The notes under the pieces are model-generated. The model made no database searches. It saw only the letters and a program-made list of their open reading frames with translations, and was not told where the DNA came from. The position numbers were made by a program, and so were the translations under genes. 64,000 nucleotides of DNA from assembly GCA_903813345.2 (NCBI GenBank), contig CAIIXF020000001.1, positions 33,104,866 through 33,168,865 of the forward strand, in the 5' to 3' direction. Within the stretch, counting starts at the first letter, position 1, and every line of letters begins with the position of its first letter. This document shows, piece after piece, positions 25,701-37,700 of this stretch. The DNA is from Owenia fusiformis. Its lineage: Eukaryota; Annelida; Polychaeta; Sabellida; Oweniidae.

Positions 25701-28700
25701 GCCTTTTTGATTTTATAGGGTTCTTCTAACCCCCTTGGTCATTATATTTTGTCATACTTAATTCAATACTGAAACTGGTATTTTCTTATAAAAATAACAT
25801 ATTGGAGAAATGTTCTGTACAGTTTGTGTTATCCACAAGACTTCTATTCTGTGCAATTGTAAATGCAGCAATACAAGCGAAATCAGTCAGCTGTGAATGT
25901 GCAAAATTCGATATTCTGAACAATTTTGGGTAATTTGGGGGGGATTTTGAACCCTAGTGATGCTAATAGATTAAAAAAGCTGGTTAAAATTGTAGCAATT
26001 GCAAAAATAATTTGTTTACTCTCGTAAGTACTGTGTGACTATTTCTTTATTTGGAAAATAGAAAACTTCAAATTGTCACACAGAAACACATGCCAAATGG
26101 GACTAAATTCAATATATTTTTCGAAATTCATTGACAATCAGATGTCGTTTCTAAAATCTCCTTAATTTTTGTACCATTGAGATGCATGTTAAATTGACAA
26201 TGTTCGAATTAGAATTTCTCAAATCACAGCCCATCGATTTTCAAAGAATTTCAGAGAAATATAGCAAAGCATCTCACCTCCATGTCAAAAAAAAATTCAA
26301 CAAAAATATCCCGCGAAAATCAAAAGTTCTGCTCTCTTACATAATACGAGTACCAAAACGTCATCATATTTATGTACAGGGTGGTCAAAAAAATGGAAAC
26401 CCTGCATTTTCCTTATATCTTTGTCACTTTAAGGAATTACTCCCTGATATTTTATACATTTGTACATCATTCAATTTCCTACCACCCTAACACATTTCAT
26501 GACCATCAGACTGATAGTCACAATTTTACAGCACTTTGAATAACATGCTTCAGATTTGGCCATTATCGCGCTGTAGGCAAAACAGCACAGTTGTCAATGA
26601 CCCGAATGCATTCCTCAGCAGGTATGGCCTGAATGACACAAATGATCTCACTTTTGAGGTTTGCAATTGTCCTGAGGTCATTCTCAAATACTCTATCTCT
26701 GCCTTATCCCCACAGGTAGGGACATTCTAGTAGAGCTTGGAGGTATTGTCGGTAATGCCGCAAAGGTAAGGTTATTGGTGAATGCTGGTATTGAAATTTA
26801 TTACCGACATCGAACGGTAAATCCCCAGGTAAATTCGCGATTCATACTTCATCAATCGGTACCACAAATAACGTCTAAAAGTCGCATTGATTTTAGTATA
26901 TGTCTTTTCAGTGTATTCATTCTTTAATTGTGTGTGTTTATACGGTATAATATTTAATTATTTATATGTAATTTGTGAATAAGAGTCTTAAAACTTGAAA
27001 AAACACTTACCTGAACTTGTTATTTTGCTGCCACTAAAAACGAGGCCAAAAGTATAAGCACGCCATCTATTGTGAATGTGAACGTAAAAATAAACTTTGA
27101 CATTTATTTTGTTTATTGATTGTAATCAGCATGAATATGATTTATATATACACACACTTATGAAGCTGTAATACAACACTCGGTTCCCCAAACGTGATGT
27201 AAGAGGCGGAATTAAACAGGTAAATATAGCAAAATGTTTGTAAAAAATTAAAAAGTTCTATTTTTTCAGAATTTTTTTGATTATTTTTCTACGCCAGCGA
27301 TTAATCGGTAACGGTTCGGTTTCAAGATGCGGTAATACCGGCACCATTTTCCAATGCCGTTCCGAGCTCTACATTCTAGACGATGAGTACAGGTTTCCCC
27401 ACAACGCAATAGTGGCCACTTGGCATGTTCTTTAAAGTACTGTAACATTGTGACTATCAATCTGATGGTCATGAAATAAAGTAGGCTGGTAGCAAATTGA
27501 ATGATGTACACAAGTGTAAAATATCAGGGAGTTATTTCCTAAAATGACAAAGATATGAGGAAAATGGTATTAGGGTTTCCATTTTTTTTGACCACCCTGT
27601 ACATTGACTAATTCACCACTACCAAGGTCACCCATAATCAATAATCCCAAATATTTTACCGTTCACTGTTATGATCACATGTTTCCCAGTTATTCTGGGC
27701 ATTATATGCCAGCAAATGAGAGTATTCTATCCAAAAATGGTGCTGTAGGATACCATTGAAGTCCCCAAACAGGTTTCTTATAGAACTACTTTCCTCATAC
27801 CACGAGATAAACAAACCGAGTAAGGATAGTACACTCACAGTGCTGACAGTAAATAAATAATAAAGGGTGGATTTTCAAACTAAAGAGAGTGCTCCTACCA
27901 AAATGGATTTGCCTATACCCTTGAGACTCTTATCTGATAGATAGAAAGCACAAATAAAACAAAAGTTTTGCTGACATGCAAAGTTCAATTTAAGACAATT
28001 TAAGTAAGTAACTGAGTAGGAAGCTGGGTAAGTAGATGATTAAGTAATTGAGTAAGTAGTTTAGTAGGTAGCTGAATAAGTAGCTGAGTAGGTAGGTAAG
28101 AATTTTTGAAAGTATATTTGATGGATCTGTATTGTGGATACTGGCAAATCTGAATTTCGAAATGGCATGGAATCTTAACTGGAAGTCGGATTGAAATTTG
28201 GTTTGCAGATTCGGATTCCTGAGAAAATTCTACCCTTAATTCATAACTCATACGTTAAATTTGGAGATCTTTTTATTTTTACCTACTTTTCTGACACCAT
28301 ATCTCAAAAGTGGGTCAAATATACTTTCTGACGGCAAAAGGCTAACACTATTAGCACACTCTTTGCAAAATGTATACAAAATTTTGAAACAAAACATTAA
28401 TGTGTAGTGTCAGAATCGCAAAAATTAGGAAAAACTATGAATTTCACCTAGATTTTGACCTAGGCATTTTGGTGTCCACATTTTGAAGCTTACCCTTAAG
28501 AAAAAAACCATGCTTTCCATGGATTTCCATGGGAATTACCAGTATTCCATGGAAATAACCATTTAAAACCATGAAATTTCCCATGGTAATTACCAGTATT
28601 TCATGGAGAAAAAGCATGGAATTTTTCATGGTATTTACCATGAAATACTGGTTTTCTTTGATTTTTTTTGATTTCTGTGGTTATCAGGTTATTGCGCATT

Positions 28701-31700
28701 TATCTAAGTAAGCTTGCGTGTAATCTGTCCAAACACCAACAACCACTAGTACTAGAAAGAATTCTTTCTGCCATGATTTTTGTAGTTAACCAAACCCTTT
28801 TGTACACAGATCTTTATTCCGAATGCAACAAAAACTATGATTTAAGTTGCGCTTCATCTAAATAAATGAGTGGAAATGACAAAAACTACTTGTTTTAGCG
28901 TATGAAATATGCGTAGCTTGATTTGTTATGATCAGTAATGAACGCCACATAAACATTATACATAGTTTAATCAATTTGTTTACAGTACGATAAAATTTTG
29001 AATTTTCATCAGAACACATTATCACGCGGTACTAACTCACTGGGGAGTATCGAAACCAAAACGCCCCGCAAAACCGTTAATTTGAATTTTAAACCTACCC
29101 TTTCTTTAGAAAATCAATGATTGTGAGTCTCACAGTACACCGTTTTTCTTCAAACTTGTTCCATTAAAACCTTCACAGAAATACCTTTCACTCGGTACAT
29201 TGTTTTTGTGTACAGAGTCGCTCGTTTTAGCGGCATTTTGGTCCCCAGATGTGAGAAGATGCAAATCTTCAGAGATTTCAACCAAAAGCCTCGATATATC
29301 GCCAGTTCTTTCAATATTCTCCCCTATATTTTGCACAAGGACTCCTATTACAACCCTCCATCTCTGCATCAACATATTTTTTACATTAAACAAAGGTATT
29401 TCTGTGAAGGTTTTTATGGAACAAGTTTGAAGAAAAATGGTGTAGTGTGATACTCACAATCATTGATTTTCCAAAGACAGGGTAGATTTGAAATTCAAAT
29501 TAACGGTTTTGCGGGGCGTTTTGGTTTCGATACGCCCCGGTGAGTTAGTACCTCGTGATTATATCAGTAACAAATACATAAATAAAAAATAAAGCATTGA
29601 GTTCTGGTTTATTATAAAAGTATTGGGATATCCGAATCTGAACGATGTCTCAGGGGAAAGGTTTCAGCAAATGCTCATAACATATTATTTTTGAAAGACA
29701 ATTGATAGCCATTGATCTGTACTTATTTTCTATTTGTGCCAGACAAAAACATTGATATCATTAGAGACTTGCGAGTGAACAAATCAATATTTAATACCAT
29801 ATGATTTCAATGTTATATGAACATTATGTCTGTCATTTCAATTCGTTAAAGTGATAGATCATCTAAGATGGTGAGTAAAAACGTGTAAAATCCATATTTT
29901 GTATTTCAGTAAATGTTTCATTCATGGTATTTCCAAACATCCTGATATCTAAAAAAAACTGGTAAGAAGGTGGATAAAAGTGGAGATATGAATATTATGT
30001 TCATATTTTGAATCAATCTAGATTTATTGTAAAAGAGTTGTAAAAGAGTTGTATTCATATACATGTACATTTGCTGAAACATTAAAATCCAAAGTTGCTG
30101 TCAGTCCATTGTAGGCATGGTAAATGAAGAATAAAAAGTGTTTAGTCTCTATTTATTCTTGAAAATAGTATATCTATTTTTTCTTGAAAATAATAGTTTC
30201 GTATAATTCTCAGGTGGTAGTTCTGCTTTACAAACTGTAATTATCAAAAGCACTCTTGCAGTAAAATATGTATTCACAATAACAACAACACTATGACCAC
30301 GTTAACATTGTATTATAATATATAGAAAACCGCATTGTATAAAGGTTTAACTACCGCATTTTTCAAAATCTACCGAAAAATACCGCATTTCGGCAAATCT
30401 TCCGCAAAAGTACCCGTTTTTCAAAAAATTACCGTAAAAACTACTGCAATTTTCAAAATCTACCGAAAAACTACCGCATTTTTTCAAAATCTTCCGCAAA
30501 AGTACCGGTTTTTCAAAAAATTACCGTAAAAACTACCGCAATTTTCAAAATCTGCCGTAAAACTACCGCATTTTTTCAACATTTTCCGCAAAACTACCGG
30601 TTTTTCAAAAAACTAACGTAAAAACTACCGCATTTTTTCAAAATCTACCGTAAAACTACCGCATTTTTTCAGAATCTTTCGCAAAACTACCGGTTTTCAA
30701 AAAACTACCGTAAAAACTACCGCATTTTTTAAAATCTACCCTAAAACTACCGCAAAATTACACTTTTTTCAAAAATCTACCCCAAACCTCTGAAACTACC
30801 GTTTTTTTCTAGAATCTACCGCAATTTTGTTGAAAAATACAGCAAAAACTACCGTATTTTGAAAAAATCTACCGCAAAAATACATTAATTTAAAAAAAAT
30901 CTACCGCAAAATTTTGGTCTTAGGTTGGCAGGTATGCACATTTATCATTGTTAATCTTAAATAACTTCAATTGATAACTGAATTTTGTCATCCCCTTAAT
31001 AGATTGATTCTACCTTTGAATAAGAACTTTAGTTTCATATGAAAGTTATATTATACTAAATTATGATTTTCCCAAATTAAACAACAAAATTAAGAATTCT
31101 GAAAAATTGATTTACTGATTTTAGTTTTTAAGCTACGTGATGAAAAAAAGAAAAAGGAATAATGACGAATAGTGACAAAGATAATTGACAGAATGATAGA
31201 AATGTAAGATTTGACTCAGTTCTTGACCTTGGCTTTTCTGTGTCCAAATTTTATATTAAAGGAGCTTCAAGGCCTCGTCTATTGAAGGCAGGCCCGTAAC
31301 CAGGGGGGGGGGGGGGTTCGGGGGGTTCGGGCGAACCCCCCCTGGCCAAAATTTCTTTCAAAATCATGCAGTTTTCACCATTCTGACTATTTTTTGAGTG
31401 ATTTTTGGCCAAATTTGCTAATGTGAACCCCTCCTAGAATTTTTTGGAAAAGTGAACCCCCCAGTTGGAAAATTCTGGCTACGGGCCTGGTTGGGTTTCA
31501 TTTATTTTATTTGTATCCAGTCTTTATCTCGTATATTTACAATTCATAATTTTCTTGAGCTCCATAGATTTAACAGAGGGATATCATCATATCGATTTTT
31601 TAAACTTCGAAACATCATAACTTCTGAACCGGAAGTCAAATCGAAATTTGATTTGCAGATTTAGATTTCTGGGAAAATTCTACCCTTATTTCATAACTCA

Positions 31701-34700
31701 TGCAATAAATTTCGCGATTTTTTTATTTTGACCCTCTTTAAGGACACCATATCTCAAAAGTGGGTCAAAATACGTTCTGACGACTAAAAGCTAACACTAT
31801 TAGCACACTCTTTTCCACCTATATACAAAATTTTGAAGCAAATCATGAAAGTGTAGTGTCAGAATCGCAAAAATAAGTAAAAACTATGACTTTGACCTAG
31901 ATTTTGACCTAGGCATTTTGGTGTCCAAATATTGAAACTTGGTAGCTTTTGAGGTCTTTTATAGGAATTCATTATCTTAAGCTGAACTCAGTCTATATCT
32001 TGTATTTTACACTTCAAAAAAGTATTTTTTCCTATTGACTTAACATGGGGCACCAAATTTAGTGATTTTGAGCTTTCAAACCACCATTTCTTCTGAACCG
32101 GAAGTCGGATCTAAATTTTGTTTGCAGATTCTACCCTTATTTCATAGCTCATTTGTTAAATTTGGAGAACTTTTTAGTTTGACCTACTTTCCGAGCGCCA
32201 TTTCTCAAAATCAGTAAGAGTAATCAAAAAATGGATGGCACACTCTCGATTTGTTTTTTTCTAAGCTATATAAAAAGATGTACATCTAGGTGTTACAATA
32301 AATAATGACGAAGATAATTGACAGAATGTTAAAAATGTAAGATTTGATCTAGTTCTTGACCTTTGACCAAGATAAAAATTTGACCTAATTTCCCAGAAAC
32401 AAGGTTACTGGGCTATGTTAGCCATGTAAGTACATGTAGGTTAAAGTAAGTTCTTCTAGTTGCTGAGAAAAAGTGTTCGGAAAGAAAGAAAGAATAAGAA
32501 AACTGACTCCAGATTTTCAATGCCATCTTTGTATCTCCTTCTAGATTCAACTGGCTTCCACTTTAGACAGTCAAGAGTTTTGAAGTATTTGATCTTGTAA
32601 TGCTCAAGAGCAGCTGAGTTTTGTTACTTACTAATTATTATTATATACCTCAAATGTATTCTAGATGCTCATTGGCTTATTCATGGTCACATGACATGGA
32701 ATAGATGAACTAATTCCCTGGAAAGTCCTAAATCCCTGCTTTCAGGGAAGATGAATTGTACTAATCACCAGTTAGGTCATGTGACCAGTCAATAGTACAT
32801 TTTATCTTCCCCCAAATCTGAGATTATAGGAGTTGAAAGGTAAAATGCCTTTAAATGCCAATAAGAACCTGTGAACATTTGATATTGAAATAAAAACTTC
32901 TCATTTTGTTTTTGTTTACAGAGTACTTATCAGGTATATAATAAAACAAATAGTGACTGCCACATTTTTGGGAAATAGTGTAAAAATTTTCCTCTCGGGA
33001 ATATCCTGTCCACTGACTTGTTCCCTCGGCCTGCAGCCTCGGGAACATGTCAGTGGACAGGATATTCCCTTGAGGAAAATATTTTGCACTATTTCCCTCA
33101 ATGGCAGTCACTATTTGTACACTAATGGTCAATAAATATTTCAAAAACCGGTTGCTTTAAAATATTATCAGCTTAGTACTGTATGGAAGTCTCTACTTGA
33201 GTCTAGTTCATAGTACCAGTTAATATTTGTATGATCTTTACAATGGTATACTTAAATCTGAGACATTTATATAGTTTACATTAAGAGGGGTGTGAGTGCA
33301 TAATCGGTAGACACCCTGAAGTGTACTCTACACAAGGAAAATAGAAATATTATTTGGAATTACAAGATAAATGAACACATTTACAGTGATTAGTGGTTGG
33401 TTCCTTAGATAGTATATGACTGGCTTGAATTATATCATACAGCTAAATAACCATTTACTGTGTTTGTTTAGAGTTGACATCTGTGTTTATTAATTTGTTT
33501 ACTTTCAGATTTCCCTCCTTCCAGTTCCTGGGATTTGGACAAGTAAGTGACTTTTAAAAATATCCACCTCAGAATGAGTCCAGTCAAGTATTCTTTAACA
33601 TCGATCGGATGAAGAACGATATTATGATTTATGACTTATCTTATGCCCAGTAGAGTTTTAGGGAGATAAGTTGATAAGATGTATTTCATATCTTGATTTT
33701 GAGGTTTCCATATCCAGAATCTCCATATCTCCAAACTACTGGGTATAGGATAAAGCAGTTATGTACAGTCGGTCTGGATATGAGGTTTATCCATAACCCT
33801 TATAATAGTGGTCCCACACCCTCAATGAGGATCAACTTTAAACCAAGACAGGTTGTCTTAATTCATATCAGAGTCACTAGGGGGTATTGTGATGCAACAA
33901 CACTGTGTTGTGTTATTGAGAAACTCGTCTTAGAAATGGGTTTAAATTGGGGAAACAAAATATTGTACGAAAATCTATCACCGGAAGTCTGGCCATCTTG
34001 ATGCAACAACACGGTGTTGTTGCATCACGATACTCCCCAGTGAGAGTGGGTGAATTCCTGAAGCAGAGAATTTCTGTTTTCTCAATTTATTGCTTTCATT
34101 TTTCAACATGAATTCTAATTTTGAAATATGTTTATATCTCAGAAATTACCACAGCATACATTAGATATTTACAAATCAATTCCCTTGTCCCTCTTAATTT
34201 TGTCACCACATTTCCAGGAACCTTTTGACAGATTGATTTCAAATTTTCAGGGATGTTCCTCCATATTAAAATCTAGAACTGATTAGTTTTTGGGCATGGT
34301 GGGTAAAAGTCTTGTCTACATGTTTCCAGGTGAATCGTTTCATGGATTGATTTCAAATTTTCAGGGATATTTTTTATACAAGAAAAACTGATCAGTTTTG
34401 GGCATTTTTGGTAAATGATAAGGCAGTCGTTTTGGATTATCCTTCCTAAAATCGTGTCTGCATTTCCAATTTTCTTGGTTGTTTCTGAATTCTTTATCCT
34501 CTGACTAACTAGATTTAATCTGTACTGCTGTATTTAGTCAGGTGTAGTATTGTTTACTCAACATTTCTCCAAGACTTATACCACTAGTATTTTTATGTTA
34601 TTGAACATTTCAGATGTTGTTCACAGTTATTTTGCTGTTTATTGGGAAGAGAGTGGGCATCATCACATATCCTGATTTATCCTTGGACATTCCAAAAAAA

Positions 34701-37700
34701 GTGAGTACATGTATGTGTATATTGCAAATAAATCAATGCTTAAAAAAGATGCCTTTAATTGTGAGTAATTGTTATCATACTCTTGTTTTCACTCCATCAT
34801 CCTTATCTATGCATCTATTATCGCTTCATTTGTCTGTCATCTTTGGAAAACATGCATGTATGACTATTTGGATGCTTGAAAATCCCTTGGATGGAATAAG
34901 TTAAATATATAGAGATTATCCTATATGAGGTTCAGGATATTGGGATTATCCCGAGGCTAATATAATATATCTGCCTGAGGGCCGTAGGTCCCGAGGGTAG
35001 ATATAATTTATTGGCCAAGGGATAATCCCACTATCCTGAACCGACTATAATATACCAATCTTGGTCATCTGGTTCACATTGTTCAATTTGTTCAAAATAT
35101 TTCCAACCAACCATGGAAATATTTTAGAATATTCATGTCCAGTTTTTTTTCGCACTTTGAAAAAGTGCTATATTGTCGTCGTCTTGTGCTGTTGGGCGGG
35201 CGGGCGGGCGGGCGTGCGGGCGGCACATAAACCAAATCTTGTCATCAAATTTCCAGGATAACTGCTTACCTGTTCAACTTGAAATTTTTACAGATGCAAG
35301 AGCAGACTAGTACCAAGATCTGATTAGGTTAAGGGCATGCTGGGTAAACTACGTGGCGGCCATTTTGAATCATCAAAATTCCAGGAAAACCACTTATCCG
35401 TTCAACTTGAAATTTTTACAGATGCAAGAGCAGACTATTGCCAAGATCTGATTAGGTTTTGGGTATGCTGGCTGAATTACATGGTGGCCATTTTGAATTT
35501 TTCAATTTGGTGGCCATTTTGAATTTTTCAACTTGCTCCAAATTGACCAAATCTTTTTTTTAAAAACATCTACAAGTTCTCAGAAGTTCAAATCTGACCT
35601 TAGATTTCAGATTTGACCTTTCATTCACCTTCAGTGACCTTGAAAAGGTAAAAAAGTTGATTTTCTAAATTGATATTTTGGATTTAAATTTAGGTTAGCT
35701 TAATTCACGGGGTGCCATCGAATAATTTTGGCAACGTACCGGAGAACGACATTTTACTAAGAAATGGCAATAATTTAGCACAATATATTTTTAACTCGAG
35801 TTCTACTTTGATTTTGACAAAAGTAAGTATTCCATGCAATGGCTATTTCATTCATGAGTTTGAAGGAATTCTGTTAGAACCCAGTTCTGATCAAGTACGA
35901 AGTTATTGAAATCGGCGCAGTCGGACTTTACTCCGAAAGATGGTTTTTCGATTATAACTTTTTACAACAGTTAAGTATAGACTTTTGAAAAAAGTACAGA
36001 ATAGTCCTTATACTATTGAATAATTCTGTTATTTCTGATTCACACGACTCTGATTTGTAAAGTTTTAAAAATATTACTTAGGAACGTAACCAGAGCTGGG
36101 AACGTAACCGGAGCAGATCAGTTGAATTATATAATTTAAAAAAATACAATATATGATTTAAAGCATATATATTATTTACAAACACATATGAATGTTAAAA
36201 TGAGCATTTATTACCCTTCACTTACAGGAAAATCAATGCATGGCAATTAGTATAAATTAGAAATTAATTAGAAATTAGTATAACAGAGTGGGTTCTAATA
36301 GTTCGCTGAACAAATACAATAGGTGAAATCAAATGGAATTATTTGCTTACTACATTTAATCACTTCATTCTCCATACAATGATTGTTCTATGTTTGATAG
36401 CCTTTCTAAGGTAAGTGCACTTATGCATGGTAAATACCAAATTTAATTTTTCACAATGGATAAATTTTTTTCTTTAAATAAAATGTAATAAATACGCATT
36501 CGAACAATCCCGTATGTTTTTAAATTAGTATATGTGCTTTAAGTCTGTAACGGGGCGAGTGTAAGGCCCGTGGGTGGCAAATAAAAGTAACAGATAACTA
36601 AAGTTAAAACATATAAAATAGTCTATTTCAAATAAACTTCAAACGTTCTCTGTACAATCTATATTATCATCTAACTCTAAGCAACTACTGAGGCTGGGCC
36701 AACACCCAAACTCAGCTACATGTGAGTGAATGCTATTATATGGAATACAAAAACAGTACGAAACAATCACACCATGAAAAGCTAAAAATTGCTTTAACCT
36801 TTAGCAGACCACCGGCGACCGCGTCCGCCCATTCAAAATTACCGCCAGAATCCACCGGCGGATCAGGACGACACAAATCTAACTTTTGAAAACTTTACTT
36901 TTTCCCGCCGTTCTTATGATCCAATTAGATTGCCCGATTTATTCAGTCCTTAGTAGGTGACTTCCTGTTGACCTAGAAATGGCGATGTTTCGAAAAATAT
37001 TTCTCAATTCAACAATTTAAACAGTGTTTAAGTCGTTTTTAGTGAACAAATCGTACAAAATGACGGCCAAATACGATCACAACGAAAATGTGGAGGAAAT
37101 GGATTGCGATTTCGAGCTCTTTAGGCTCTTGGAAGCCGATAATGGTCATCGAAAATAGAAACTAGAATATTTTCTGAACTGAAAAGAAGAACATTCGATC
37201 GCTGCAAATTCAGTTTTGGATTCTGACCAGACGTTGAATCTCCCCAGGGGCGAAACGGCAGATTCCGGAGGAGTATTCATGGTATATTTATGCCCAGTCG
37301 TGTTTATGTACGAAAAAAATTCATGAGAACATTTTTCTCATGAGCCAGGCTAGTGTATCTTCCCTTTGTGAAAATTTTATCCAGATTCATTCTGTAGTTA
37401 TTGAGATATTAATTATTTAGTCCAGGCATATCATTTTTGAAAAATAAGTCAGATACGTGGGATATATTTGCTGAAATAAGTCAGAGTGCAGAAGGTTAAA
37501 TAAAGGAAGATAAAGTAGAAAGTATACAAAAGAATTGAAAACATTGGAATTAAATATTTGAAACACTGGTGTAAAGTAATAAAGGGACCTGTTAAAATGA
37601 CATGGATGGGGATTGGTCAATATGAAAAGTAGAAATATAAACAATGTGAAAATGACCATGTTACAAATCATATATTTTAATTTTTTTGATTAAATAATTC

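Larger units (their letters stand above)
26377..27599 (-). mobile_element. Tc1/mariner-type element with a nested hAT-like insertion
   Basis: TA at 26375-26376 and 27600-27601. Ends CAGGGTGGTCAAAAAAATGG and its near-complement, with arms of ~180 bp. The empty target is present in the paralogous repeat at about 21478. Confidence 0.9.

Noticed and set aside
29130-29450. Three mutually overlapping 76-87-codon frames
   Set aside because: Produced by the palindromic arms of the 29-kb element, which encode similar peptides on both strands.
32851-33144. Frames on both strands sharing S-G-Q-D-I-P
   Set aside because: Artefact of the near-perfect palindrome at 32946-33118.
35195-35225. GGGC run as a CpG-island promoter
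   Set aside because: It is a short GGGC microsatellite at a repeat edge in AT-rich sequence, with no adjoining exon.
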